DNA of 64,000 bases from Bin25 sp026709415 (GTDB lineage Bacteria > Bacteroidota > Bacteroidia > Flavobacteriales > Flavobacteriaceae). The notes beneath the pieces are model-generated. The model ran no database searches and was not told the DNA's origin. It saw only the letters and a program-made list of their open reading frames with translations. The stretch's first letter is position 1; every line of letters begins with the position of its first letter. This document shows positions 52,424-61,921 of this stretch, piece after piece. Both the position numbers and the translations under genes were made by a program. The stretch lies in NCBI GenBank assembly GCA_965200045.1, contig OZ241330.1, positions 806,001 to 870,000 on the forward strand, read 5' to 3'.

Positions 52424-54020
52424 ACTGCTCATTAAATTCCCAATTGGCTCTGAGTTCTAAAGTATCGGGATGATAAATGACCTGTTCGGGTTGAATTTTT
52501 CTTAAAAAATTTCCGGTATCCCAAACCGCATTATTATTGGTGTCTTTAATCAATCGAATAAAGTAAGTACCCGGTAAAAGGTACTGAAACACATAACTTT
52601 CATCTTCTGGATTTTTAACCACCGATCGAACCAGTTCGCCTTGATTATCAACAAGTTGTAAAATATAATGAAGCTCGGAATCGGCAATCACATTAACTGT
52701 AATGGTCCCATATTCTTCAAGACCTATGGACTTGACCGATAATTCCAGGGTATCATGGGTTGCTTCAAAATAATCAACCAAGGCCCCTGGCTGGAGGTGG
52801 ATTTGATATTGATCATTGGGCGTGACTTCAAAATTGAAAGAAATTTTATGTTTGTTTTGATCAATAAAAGCTTGATAGGGTACAGGCGTCGTGTCAATGT
52901 CAAAAATGCGAATCAGAGTGGTATCTATGGCTATAATGGGTCGATTGGCATGTAAATCAAATGTTTTATTGAGGTGGATGGTACTGACTGTTAGTTGATT
53001 AATGACCAGAGAATCTTCTGTTGGATTCGTAAAACGTAAGGTTCTTGTGATGAGGGAATCTTTTTGAAAAAACTGAAATTTCAATGAATCGAGTTCAGCT
53101 CCTTTGAACCAGTAGTATAATGAATCGGTTTCATTAGGTTTAGAGATTAGTGATTTAAAGGTTTCGGGGACGTCACTAATCATATCCATGGATTGATTGG
53201 TCCATTGGCCATAGTATCCCAGCAAGATCAAATGGTCATTGTAAAATTCGGGAAGAGCCCAAGAAAAATCGATCTTTTCTTCAAAAATCTTCAAATTCAC
53301 CACGGAATCTTTTGGAAGTTCAACATACTGGGGATGAAATCCAATTTTGTCTTGATTTTGATCAAATAGAAAATTAGCATTTTGATCTTCAAGAGCAATA
53401 ATTTGATACTTTCCTCGGCTTAGATTTTGAAATCTAAAATAAGTGCTATCGAGAGTATTGGCGACATACAACGGTTTTTCAAAATAAATAATGGAGTCGG
53501 TATAGATCGAGTCGATTCGATAGAGTTGGACGGAAATATCGGAAAGCGGTTTTAATTCAATAGCGTCGGCCACCAATCCAGATAGCGTTAATGAATCGAT
53601 CGCTTCTCCTGTGGACAAAACATAAGCGAAATTTGAAAGGATGTTTCCTTCATTATTGTCGGCGATCCCCTTGCCGAAGTTAAAAGTATAGGTTGTATTG
53701 GGGTAAAGGGTGTCAACTAATTTGATAGAAATTCTTTTCGTCGTCCCAGTCCTAGGAATTAAGGTATAGGCCCCAATTTCCAATGGTGGTGATATGACCA
53801 ATTGATTATTAATGTCTTTAAGTGTAATGAATTCATCAAAAGTTAATCGAATTTCATCTCGATCAAAATGGACTGTATTCATTTTAGGAGAGGCATTGAT
53901 CAGAATGGGAGGAATGGAATCTTTAGGTCCTCCGGTTAAAGTCCCCCTTTGACCACATTTAATGAAGGCAATTGGTATGATAATGAGCCAAAGCAAATGA
54001 ATGGGTTTGATTGAATTCAT
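52362..54020 (-). CDS. Exported Ig-like domain lipoprotein
   Basis: 552 residues. A signal peptide with lipobox-like AFIKCGQRG and the typical GGPKDSIPP lead into a bacterial Ig-like domain (VHFDRDEIRLTFDEFI, then YTFNFGKGIADNNEGN). The rest is beta-rich with repeated short YQIIALEDQNANFLFDQN-type segments that look like Ca-binding or CarboxypepD-like strands. Such proteins are widespread in Bacteroidota; the role is unknown. Its 3' end overlaps the nitrilase gene tail to tail. Confidence 0.82.
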   Translation of the reverse strand: MNSIKPIHLLWLIIIPIAFIKCGQRGTLTGGPKDSIPPILINASPKMNTVHFDRDEIRLTFDEFITLKDINNQLVISPPLEIGAYTLIPRTGTTKRISIKLVDTLYPNTTYTFNFGKGIADNNEGNILSNFAYVLSTGEAIDSLTLSGLVADAIELKPLSDISVQLYRIDSIYTDSIIYFEKPLYVANTLDSTYFRFQNLSRGKYQIIALEDQNANFLFDQNQDKIGFHPQYVELPKDSVVNLKIFEEKIDFSWALPEFYNDHLILLGYYGQWTNQSMDMISDVPETFKSLISKPNETDSLYYWFKGAELDSLKFQFFQKDSLITRTLRFTNPTEDSLVINQLTVSTIHLNKTFDLHANRPIIAIDTTLIRIFDIDTTPVPYQAFIDQNKHKISFNFEVTPNDQYQIHLQPGALVDYFEATHDTLELSVKSIGLEEYGTITVNVIADSELHYILQLVDNQGELVRSVVKNPEDESYVFQYLLPGTYFIRLIKDTNNNAVWDTGNFLRKIQPEQVIYHPDTLELRANWEFNEQFNISQTDLDLSEIPIDSLVN

Positions 54021-54143
54021 AGGGTCATTAAAAAAGGAATCCCCGAATCAAATCCCGTGCCGAGTGATGAATTCAAAATCAACTGTTTAATAATTAAGAG
54101 TTTGTATGCAAACAAATTTTATCTTGACAAAGTTATAAATCGA

Positions 54144-54151
54144 TACTTTCG
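54144..54151 (+). promoter_or_regulatory. Possible promoter in the gap before glyS
   Basis: TACTTTCG is one base off the -7 consensus and is preceded 17 bases upstream by TTGAC. It is too far from glyS (350 bases) to be its main promoter; a short RNA could start here. Nothing else clear is seen in 54021-54279. Confidence 0.3.
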
Positions 54152-54279
54152 TTTGTGATGTTTGGCTTAAAAAATCGGTGTTATCGCATACATATGTTAG
54201 TTATTTTATCGATGATGAAAGATACATCTACCCACAACTTTGTAGAAGAACCCATTATGTAACGATTAAGCAAATTTAG

Positions 54280-54299
54280 GTTGCACCAGCGCGTTGAAT
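54280..54299 (+). repeat. Dispersed 20-bp motif, diverged copy E
   Basis: GTTGCACCAGCGCGTTGAAT matches 16 of 20 positions of the motif at 5768 and 44674. It may be an old copy, or a chance likeness. Confidence 0.35.
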
Positions 54300-54485
54300 T
54301 TGTAAATGATATATCATGCAAATTTCATGGTCTAATCAAAATTTTACTTTCTGATTAGAAGTTCTGTCATGGTTTGAATCTAAAATATTTGAAATGATTA
54401 ACAATTGCTATTTTATTTAATAGGGAGTCAATAATGATTTCAGACCCAACATTGAAACTCTTTTGAATAGGCCAATCCAAACTTA

Positions 54486-54493
54486 TAAATTTG
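54486..54493 (+). promoter_or_regulatory. glyS promoter -7 box
   Basis: TAAATTTG, an exact TAnnTTTG match, ends six bases before ATG 54500. It overlaps the TTG at 54491 that opens the longest frame, so ATG 54500 is the real start. Confidence 0.6.
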
Positions 54494-54499
54494 CATCCC

Positions 54500-56038
54500 A
54501 TGGAAGAATCCAATCAATTTAAAAGAGTCATTGCGCACGCCAAAGAATATGGGTTTGTATTCCCATCGAGTGAAATCTATGATGGATTAAGTGCCGTATA
54601 TGATTACGGACCCAATGGAGTGGAATTAAAAAACAATATCAAAGAATATTGGTGGAAAGCGATGGTGGAAGGCTATCAAGAAATTGTGGGAATTGATTCG
54701 GCCATTTTCATGCATCCTACCACGTGGAAAGCATCAGGCCATATCGATGCTTTTAATGATCCATTGATTGAGAATAAAGATTCAAATAAACGATATCGAG
54801 CAGATGTGTTGATTGAAAATCACATAAAAAAAATTGAAGCGAAAATTCAAAAAGAGGTCTTCAAAGCGACCAAAAAATTTGGACAACAGTTTGACCGTTC
54901 TACTTTTATCAATAATAATCAGAGAGTCATTGGCTATCAAAATAAAATCAAAGAAATCCAAAAGAGATTTTCTTCTTCAATGAAAAGAGGTGATCTTTCA
55001 GAGCTGAGATTATTGATTGAAGCATGTGGTATTGCTTGTCCCGATAGCGGATCAAAAAATTGGTCTGATATCAAACAATTTAATTTGATGTTTCAAACAA
55101 AATTGGGTGCCGCTCAAAAAAGTGCTTCTGATTTATACATGCGTCCTGAAACGGCTCAAGGTATCTTTTTAAACTATCTCAATGTCCAAAAAACATCGCG
55201 TTTGAAGATTCCCTTTGGAATCGCACAAATAGGAAAAGCTTTCCGAAATGAGATTGTGGCTCGTCAGTTTATTTTTAGAATGCGTGAATTTGAGCAAATG
55301 GAAATGCAATACTTTATTCCTCCTGGTAGTCAGCAAGAATGGTATTCTTTTTGGAAAGAAGCTCGATTAAAATGGCACCATGCTATGGGGATTGACAAAG
55401 AAAATTACCGATTTCACGATCATATCCATCTGGCCCATTATGCCGATGATGCAACCGATATTGAATTTAAATTTCCTTTTGGATTTAAAGAATTAGAAGG
55501 TATTCATTCAAGAACGGACTTTGATTTATCTAGTCACCAAACATTTTCAGGGAAGAAAATCTCCTATTTTGATCCTTTTACCAACCAAACCTATACTCCT
55601 TTTGTGATTGAAACTTCCATTGGATTGGATCGAATGTTTTTAGCGATTTATTCTGCCTGTCTCAAAGAACAAACATTGGAAGATGCTTCAAAACGAATTG
55701 TTTTTGAATTACCCTCATTTTTAGCCCCTGTGAAGTTGGCTATTTTACCTCTTGTCAATAAAGAGGCATTGGTTCGTCTAGCTCAAGAAATTAATGACAA
55801 ACTTCAATGGGAATGGACCATCTCGTTGGATGTCAAGGATACCATTGGCAAGCGTTATCGACGACAAGATGCTATTGGCACTCCGTATTGTGTCACGGTT
55901 GATTTTGATTCATTGGATGATGGAAAAGTCACCCTAAGAAATCGAGATTCGATGAAACAAGAACGTATGGCTATCGACCAAATCAAACCAATGGTGGCTC
56001 ATAAAGTGGATATGGTTTCCACATTAAAATCACTATAA
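54500..56038 (+). CDS. glyS: Glycine--tRNA ligase (alpha2 type)
   Basis: Class II synthetase, 512 residues, of the single-chain dimeric kind. Motif 1 region FVFPSSEIYDGLSAVYDYGP, motif 2 GKAFRNEIVARQFIFRMREF and motif 3 GLDRMFLAIYSA are visible, followed by a C-terminal anticodon-binding domain. Charges tRNA-Gly. The near-leaderless promoter decides the start. Confidence 0.96.
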   Translation: MEESNQFKRVIAHAKEYGFVFPSSEIYDGLSAVYDYGPNGVELKNNIKEYWWKAMVEGYQEIVGIDSAIFMHPTTWKASGHIDAFNDPLIENKDSNKRYRADVLIENHIKKIEAKIQKEVFKATKKFGQQFDRSTFINNNQRVIGYQNKIKEIQKRFSSSMKRGDLSELRLLIEACGIACPDSGSKNWSDIKQFNLMFQTKLGAAQKSASDLYMRPETAQGIFLNYLNVQKTSRLKIPFGIAQIGKAFRNEIVARQFIFRMREFEQMEMQYFIPPGSQQEWYSFWKEARLKWHHAMGIDKENYRFHDHIHLAHYADDATDIEFKFPFGFKELEGIHSRTDFDLSSHQTFSGKKISYFDPFTNQTYTPFVIETSIGLDRMFLAIYSACLKEQTLEDASKRIVFELPSFLAPVKLAILPLVNKEALVRLAQEINDKLQWEWTISLDVKDTIGKRYRRQDAIGTPYCVTVDFDSLDDGKVTLRNRDSMKQERMAIDQIKPMVAHKVDMVSTLKSL

Positions 56039-56067
56039 TATCAATTTTAACCATTTAACTTCAAAAG

Positions 56068-56833
56068 GTGATCAATATCGTTTCTTATAATGTCAATGGC
56101 ATTCGATCAGCAACCAAAAAGGGTTTTTTTAATTGGTTAGAATCCGAATCAATCGATATCCTATGTCTTCAAGAAGTAAGGGCTGAAGAAAATCAAATTC
56201 CAAAAGAAAAAATCAAATCCTTGGGGTATTTTTTTGATTTAAATCCCGCTCAAAAACGAGGCTATAGTGGCGTGGCCATTTTATCTAAAATCTCTCCTAA
56301 TCGAGTAACGAAAGATACGTTTGAGAGTACCCTAGAAGGAGAAGGTAGGATTATTCGATTTGATTTTGATCAGTTTTCAGTCATGAGTCTTTATATGCCT
56401 TCGGCATCAAATGTTCAACGATTGGACTTTAAATTTGAATTCATGCATCGATTTCAATCCTATGTTGATGGTTTGAAAAAAGAAATTCCTAATTTAATCA
56501 TCTGTGGAGATTTTAATATTTGTCATCGTGCCATTGATATTCATGATCCCATAAGAAATCAAAATGTTTCAGGCTTTTTACCAGAAGAAAGAGCATGGTT
56601 GGATGATTTTATGAATGGTGGGTTTATTGATGCATTCAGATACAAGAATCCAAAACCTGATAACTATACATGGTGGTCTTACCGAACTAATGCAAGAGAT
56701 AAGAAACTTGGGGTGGCGGATCGATTATTGTATGGTGAGCAAGAACTTAAAATTCAAGATTCATAAAGCCTCTATTTCATCTAATGTAAAGCATTCAGAT
56801 CATTGTCCAACAGGGGTTGTGTTGGATCTTTAG
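56068..56833 (+). pseudogene. xth: Exodeoxyribonuclease III with a one-base frameshift
   Basis: AP endonuclease/exonuclease III. The first frame from GTG 56068 is normal up to WWSYRTNARDKK (QEVRAEE, GDFNICH and others seen), then runs into LGVADRLLYGEQ and a stop at 56766. The true C-terminus continues one frame over: LGWRIDYCMVSKNLKF, then HSDHCPTGVVLDL, ending at 56833, and it holds the catalytic Asp-His. One extra A in the GATAAGAAAC run near 56705 explains the break. It could be a sequencing error or a genuine inactivation. Confidence 0.85.
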
Positions 56834-57080
56834 ATGTTTTTGGTTGATTCATGTGTTTTTTGACAATCATGAAATGGAATCCTATATTGGCTATGATGAA
56901 AACACCATTGTTTCAACTACGAATTCATTGTAGCTTTAATAAATCTGATCACTTAAATTACCCCAATAATTGGAATAAGAGCTTTATACAAAGGGGATAG
57001 ATTGGATAATAACTTAAATGGATGTCCTAACAATGGGGTACACTTCACAGAACAGTTCGGTTTTTACAACGATTCTTAAT

Positions 57081-57088
57081 TACCTTTG
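57081..57088 (+). promoter_or_regulatory. mntA promoter -7 box
   Basis: TACCTTTG, an exact TAnnTTTG match. It overlaps the TTG at 57086 that opens the longest frame, pointing to GTG 57116 as the start. The 56834-57080 gap shows nothing else. Confidence 0.5.
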
Positions 57089-57115
57089 TTTTGTAAGTCA
57101 TTAGGATTGTGCATC

Positions 57116-57448
57116 GTGATAACTGAAAAACAAAAACAAATTATTATTAAGGAAATGAAACCTTATGAGCCAACTAAAATTGGAGTTTTCGGTTCATATG
57201 CAAGAGGAGATAATGGAGAAGATAGTGACATTGACATTTTATACTCATTCAACAACACTCCTGATTTAGCAGAATTAGCAGGGTTAAAAAGAGCTATTGG
57301 GAAAAAACTAAACAAAAAAGTAGATTTAATGTGCTTTGAATATATAAACCCATACATCAAAAAACAGGTTTTAGGCGAATTAAGAATATTTTTTCATGAC
57401 AAAAACCCAAAAGAAAAAAGACCTCCATCTGTGTTTGAACATCATTAA
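57116..57448 (+). CDS. mntA: MntA-type nucleotidyltransferase antitoxin
   Basis: 110 residues from GTG 57116, with the minimal nucleotidyltransferase signature GS(x10)DxD as GSYARGDNGEDSDIDI. In type VII systems MntA inactivates the HEPN toxin by adding AMP to a tyrosine. It overlaps the next gene by 53 bases, as is typical. The longer frame from 57086 is not favoured because of the promoter box. Confidence 0.85.
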   Translation: MITEKQKQIIIKEMKPYEPTKIGVFGSYARGDNGEDSDIDILYSFNNTPDLAELAGLKRAIGKKLNKKVDLMCFEYINPYIKKQVLGELRIFFHDKNPKEKRPPSVFEHH

Positions 57449-57812
57449 AGATTCACTAGAAAAGATCATTATTATCGTAAAAGATAATAAACTCAAAACA
57501 TTTGACGACTTTATAGATGCATGGCAAATTCAGGGAACTATTTTGTTAGAATTACAAACTGTTGGTGAGAATGTAAAACATATTCCTCAAGAGATCGTCA
57601 ACCAATTTAAAAACATTCCCTTGCTCAATTTAAGAGATATGCGCCATGATCTTGCTCATGACTATCCGGGAATTAATTTGGAATCTGCTTGGGAGCTTAT
57701 TGTTCAAAGTCCTAAACTAAAAAAAGAATTCTATAAGGTAGCCGATTATATGGGAGTGAAAATGGAAGATAAAATGACAATCGGATTGAGGCGAAAACTT
57801 AAGGGATGTTGA
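57396..57812 (+). CDS. hepT: HepT-type HEPN RNase toxin
   Basis: 138-residue all-helical HEPN (DUF86) protein. The ribonuclease and modification motif Rx4HxY is intact in MRHDLAHDYPGI, the Tyr being the target of AMP addition by MntA. Acts on RNA in the cytoplasm when not neutralised. Forms a toxin-antitoxin operon with mntA. Confidence 0.87.
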   Translation: MTKTQKKKDLHLCLNIIKDSLEKIIIIVKDNKLKTFDDFIDAWQIQGTILLELQTVGENVKHIPQEIVNQFKNIPLLNLRDMRHDLAHDYPGINLESAWELIVQSPKLKKEFYKVADYMGVKMEDKMTIGLRRKLKGC

Positions 57813-57875
57813 AACCGGAAGAACGACGTATCAAATAGATTTTATCATTTTGGCATAGAATACCCAATCTAACAA

Positions 57876-57932
57876 GTTGAAAAGCCCAAGTGGATAGATA
57901 AAGATCCAAAGAACGCACTGTCTCGTTTGTAA
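57876..57932 (+). pseudogene. Tail remnant of a RelE-like toxin copy
   Basis: The frame VEKPKWIDKDPKNALSRL-stop resembles the C-terminus of the decayed toxin at 58412 (VEKDDNPKNTMPR), and the DNA after it (AAACCTCATCGTT) resembles the sequence after that gene. It suggests an earlier second copy deleted except for its end. The rest of 57813-58077 shows no gene. Confidence 0.4.
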
Positions 57933-58077
57933 ACCTCATCGTTATAAAAGTCCCCACTCAGTCATCATTTTGGGGTGCAGAACTTTATAAAAGTGCTATA
58001 ATGAATAAAATGTCTACCTTAACTTTCGAATGAAACTTTGTTTACAATTTTTTATTAACATCCTAATTCTGTAAGAT

Positions 58078-58458
58078 GTGAAAGTAATTTTCGATGTTAA
58101 AAAAAATCACATGGATGACTTGCTGGATGATCTGAAAAAACATCAATATGTAAGAATTATAAGAACGGATGATTTGAATGGAAAATTAACTTCCAGTCCA
58201 GATGGAGAACGAAAAGAGGTGGAAATTGATGTTTCACGGTATGAAAAATCAGATGTCATAGGGGTCTTCATCAACAATTTAAATGATGCCAACATAATAG
58301 ACTACAACCAGAGTAACGAAGAGTTTTTGTGGGGATTTGAACAAAGTTTGCTTGAATCTGAATTAGCGAGTCAAGGAAAACTAAAATTAGAATCGGCTGA
58401 AGGCTTCTTGAATGGGGTATCCGATAGTTCGAACGTTTTCATACCAAAAAGATTTTAA
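58078..58458 (+). CDS. Putative antitoxin of a decayed RelE-type pair
   Basis: 126 residues from GTG 58078. Acidic, with a short N-terminal strand (MKVIFDVKK) and a helical C-terminal half (EFLWGFEQSLLESELASQGK). I do not recognise the family directly; the antitoxin assignment comes from its overlap with a RelE-like frame starting at 58412 and its small, acidic nature. The toxin is broken, so this would be an orphan. Confidence 0.55.
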   Translation: MKVIFDVKKNHMDDLLDDLKKHQYVRIIRTDDLNGKLTSSPDGERKEVEIDVSRYEKSDVIGVFINNLNDANIIDYNQSNEEFLWGFEQSLLESELASQGKLKLESAEGFLNGVSDSSNVFIPKRF

Positions 58459-58781
58459 GAAACTCAAGAAAGAAATTTCCTTCATTAGTTCAAGAGATCA
58501 ACGAATGAATCAAATCGCTAAAAAACAATCCAAAACAAGGTGTGCCGTTAAGGAATAATTGTTGGAAAATGGAATAAACCACCAAATCTAAAAGCAAAGG
58601 AAAAAGAGATGGCGGTCGAATCATCACTCATGTTATTGAAATAGATCAAGAGGTCAGATGGTTAGCTATCGACGATAAATCCAGAACCATTACGCTATCT
58701 ATTGAAAAAATTCTGAAAAGAGTAGAAGAGTCTAAAAAAGTAGAAAAGGATGATAATCCAAAGAATACGATGCCTCGTTAA
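58412..58781 (+). pseudogene. RelE-like toxin pseudogene
   Basis: ATG 58412 overlaps the preceding gene and reads VRTFSYQKDFKKLKKEI, then DQRMNQIA; a shift of one base near the A run (58512-58520) restores NPKQGVPLRNNCWKME, which is followed by an in-frame TAA and then TTKSKSKGKRDGGRIITHVI and ILKRVEESKKVE to TAA 58779-58781. The GVPL-N-W and SKGK-GG-R-ITHVI pattern is that of RelE-family toxins. Two lesions make it non-functional. Confidence 0.7.
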
Positions 58782-58876
58782 TGAACCTAATTGTTCACAC
58801 ATTCTGTCATGAAGACTTGAAATTCTTCCAAATATGTTTTCTTTGGTATTTTGTATCCGATTTTAACGTAAGATAA

Positions 58877-59920
58877 ATGATGAAATACACCACCATACCA
58901 GGAACTCAAACCAAAGTGAGTAAAATTTGCCTTGGAACCATGACTTGGGGAGAACAAAATAATCAAGAAGAGGCTTTCCAACAAATGGATTATGCAGTCG
59001 ATCAAGGTGTTAATTTTTTTGACGCTGCGGAGTTGTATCCCATTCCACCCAATGCAAAAACTTATGGGGATACCGAAAGAATGATTGGAAACTGGTTTCA
59101 AAAAACAGGTAAAAGAAATGAAATTGTTTTAGCGACAAAAGTTTCTGGCCCTGCAGCTTTTGTGGCTCATATTAGAGATAATCTAGGATTTTCAGATGAA
59201 GCGATTGACCAAGCATTAGAAAACAGTTTACAACGATTACAAACAGATTATATTGATTTATATCAATTGCATTGGCCAGAGCGTCCGACCAATTTTTTTG
59301 GACAAAGAGGATATCACTTTTATGAAGGGCCGCTATGGAAAAATAATTTTCATCAAGTATTAAAACGGTTGACTTTTCATATCCAAGCTGGTAAAATCAG
59401 GCATATTGGAGTGTCAAATGAAACGCCATGGGGACTGATGAAGTTTTTAGAGATCGCCAAAGAATATGATTTACCTTTGATTCGTACAGTGCAAAATCCC
59501 TATTCATTGGTCAATCGACTGTTTGAAGTGGGTAATGCTGAAATATGCCACAATGAAGATATGGGACTACTCGCTTATTCTCCTTTGGCATTCGGAACTC
59601 TTTCTGGAAAATATCTAGATGGGAAAAAACCAGAGAAGTCAAGATTAGCACTCTTTCCACATTATGATCGATATAATCAAGGCCCTTGTGTTGAGGCCAC
59701 TAGAAAATATGTTGCATTGGCTCAAAAACATGGTTTCAAACCGGCTCAACTGGCATTGGCATTCGTCACGAGCAGACCATTTTTGACATCCAACATCATT
59801 GGCGCAACCACGATGGCGCAATTGCAAGAAAATATTGGAAGCATTGAAGTGGACCTCGGTGAGGAGATCCTCAAAGAAATCAATCGCATCCAAGAAAGCA
59901 TCCCCAATCCATCACCATAA
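58877..59920 (+). CDS. NADP(H)-dependent aldo/keto reductase (Tas-like)
   Basis: 347-residue TIM-barrel oxidoreductase. The tetrad is seen as Asp and Tyr in FFDAAELYP, Lys in LATKVSGP and His in YQLHWPE. The two-Met start (MMKYTTIPGTQTKVSKICLG) and length fit the Tas group. Its C-terminal STDANIIGATTMAQL-type cofactor segment is present as TSNIIGATTM. The in vivo substrate is unknown. Confidence 0.9.
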   Translation: MMKYTTIPGTQTKVSKICLGTMTWGEQNNQEEAFQQMDYAVDQGVNFFDAAELYPIPPNAKTYGDTERMIGNWFQKTGKRNEIVLATKVSGPAAFVAHIRDNLGFSDEAIDQALENSLQRLQTDYIDLYQLHWPERPTNFFGQRGYHFYEGPLWKNNFHQVLKRLTFHIQAGKIRHIGVSNETPWGLMKFLEIAKEYDLPLIRTVQNPYSLVNRLFEVGNAEICHNEDMGLLAYSPLAFGTLSGKYLDGKKPEKSRLALFPHYDRYNQGPCVEATRKYVALAQKHGFKPAQLALAFVTSRPFLTSNIIGATTMAQLQENIGSIEVDLGEEILKEINRIQESIPNPSP

Positions 59921-59991
59921 GGATCTTGAATCGAAGATTTCTATTGGCGTTGATGAACCAAATATTAAAATAACCGAGAGGGATTGAAAAA

Positions 59992-61896
59992 TCATGAGGC
60001 AAGCCCCGCTTTTTCAATAATTTCTTGGACCACGTCTGGATTTAAAAGGGTCGATATATCGCCCAATTGTTTGATGTCTTGACTAGCTACTTTTCTTAAA
60101 ATGCGACGCATGATTTTCCCTGATCTGGTTTTTGGTAAATCAGGAACTAACAGTACTTTGTCGGGTTTGGCAATGGGGCCAATAAAAAGACGAACTTCCT
60201 GAATAATTTCATCGATAATGGTACCATGATCCATGGATAAATCATCTCCTAAAACAACATAAGCATAAATCCCCTCACCTTTGATTTTGTGAGGAAATCC
60301 AACCACGGCAGATTCTGTCACATTTTTATGTGCATTGATGGCATTTTCAATTTCAGCCGTTCCTAGTCGATGACCGGATACGTTAATCACATCATCGACT
60401 CGACCCAAAATACGCAGATACCCATCATGATCTCTTTTGGCTTCATCACCGGTAAAGTACATATCAGGATATACCGAAAAATAGGTTTCTTTGCATCGCT
60501 GATGATCCCCCCAAGTGGTTCTCAAAATGCTTGGCCATGGAAATTGGATGCATAGATTCCCTTTGATATTATTTCCTTCAAGGACTTTTCCAGTTTTATC
60601 GACCAATACGGGTTGAATGCCAGGCAGAGGCAATGAAGCAAACGTCGGTTTATTTGGCGTAACATTGGCAATAGGTGATATCATCATGCCACCAGTTTCG
60701 GTTTGCCACCAAGTATCGACTATTGGACACTTTCCTTTACCAATGTGTTTATGGTACCATTGCCATGCTTCTTTATTGATGGGTTCCCCCACTGAGCCAA
60801 TGACTTTTAAAGATTCCAAGGAATACTTTTTTGGAATTTCACTACCGTAAGCTTGAAGTGCTCGAATGGCTGTAGGAGCGGTATAAAATTGATTCACTTG
60901 ATGTTTGTCGATGACTTCCCAGAATCTACCCGGATGTGGAAAAGTCGGGACACCTTCAAACATGAGGGTTGTAGCGCCTGCCACCAATGGACCATAAACG
61001 ATATAAGAATGACCCGTAATCCAACCCACATCAGCAGAACACCAATAAATATCATTTGGCTGGTATTGAAATACATTGACAAAGGTATAGGCGGTATAGA
61101 CCATATAACCAGCCGTGGTATGAACCACCCCTTTTGGTTTTCCGGTGGATCCGGAGGTGTACAGAATAAATAAAGGATCTTCAGCATCCATGATCGTCGG
61201 CTGATGTTTTGTTGAGACATTGGAAACTAAATCTGCCCACCAAATATCACGAGAGGTTTTCATCGAGATTGGTTGTTCTGTTCGCTTTAACACAACGACA
61301 TGTTGGACGCTTTTTGTAGTTTCTAAGGCTTGATCGACTAATTTTTTGACTTCAATGGTTTTTTCACCTCGAAAGTTTCCATCAGAGGTGATGACCAATT
61401 TAGCTTGGCAATTATCGATTCGATCGGCCAATGAATGTGCTGAAAATCCGGCGAACACGACCGAATGAATGGCTCCAATGCGAGCACAAGCTAACATAGC
61501 GATGGCGGCCTGAACCACCATAGGCATATAGATAATGACACGATCTCCTTTAGTGATCCCCAGCGTTTCAAGCCCATTGGCAAACCGACAAGTTTCATCG
61601 TATAATTTTTTATAGCTTAGTTTGATAACCGATTCTTGGGGATTATTAGGCTCCCAAATAATGGCGATTTTGTCGGGGTGCTTTTCGACATGTCGGTCAA
61701 GGGCATTATCAGTAATGTTGAGTTTGGCATTTTCAAACCATTTGATTTGGGGTGTTTGGAAATCCCAATCCAAAACCCTATCCCACTTTTGATGCCAGTA
61801 GAAATCTTCAGCTATTTGCTCCCAAAAATTTTCAGGGTCCTCAATACTTTTTTGGTATTGATGACAATATTGATACAAATTTTTGATGGGTTCCAT
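59992..61896 (-). CDS. acs: Acetyl-CoA synthetase
   Basis: 634-residue AMP-forming ligase that activates acetate. The adenylate loop YTSGSTGKPKGVVHT, WWQTETGG, and the C-terminal PKTRSGKIMRRILRK with the acetylatable Lys are all present. It lies 25 bases after the symporter gene on the same strand and forms an acetate uptake-and-activation operon with it. Confidence 0.97.
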   Translation of the reverse strand: MEPIKNLYQYCHQYQKSIEDPENFWEQIAEDFYWHQKWDRVLDWDFQTPQIKWFENAKLNITDNALDRHVEKHPDKIAIIWEPNNPQESVIKLSYKKLYDETCRFANGLETLGITKGDRVIIYMPMVVQAAIAMLACARIGAIHSVVFAGFSAHSLADRIDNCQAKLVITSDGNFRGEKTIEVKKLVDQALETTKSVQHVVVLKRTEQPISMKTSRDIWWADLVSNVSTKHQPTIMDAEDPLFILYTSGSTGKPKGVVHTTAGYMVYTAYTFVNVFQYQPNDIYWCSADVGWITGHSYIVYGPLVAGATTLMFEGVPTFPHPGRFWEVIDKHQVNQFYTAPTAIRALQAYGSEIPKKYSLESLKVIGSVGEPINKEAWQWYHKHIGKGKCPIVDTWWQTETGGMMISPIANVTPNKPTFASLPLPGIQPVLVDKTGKVLEGNNIKGNLCIQFPWPSILRTTWGDHQRCKETYFSVYPDMYFTGDEAKRDHDGYLRILGRVDDVINVSGHRLGTAEIENAINAHKNVTESAVVGFPHKIKGEGIYAYVVLGDDLSMDHGTIIDEIIQEVRLFIGPIAKPDKVLLVPDLPKTRSGKIMRRILRKVASQDIKQLGDISTLLNPDVVQEIIEKAGLAS

Positions 61897-61921
61897 TTGA
61901 ATTTTGATGCTTAATGAGTTG

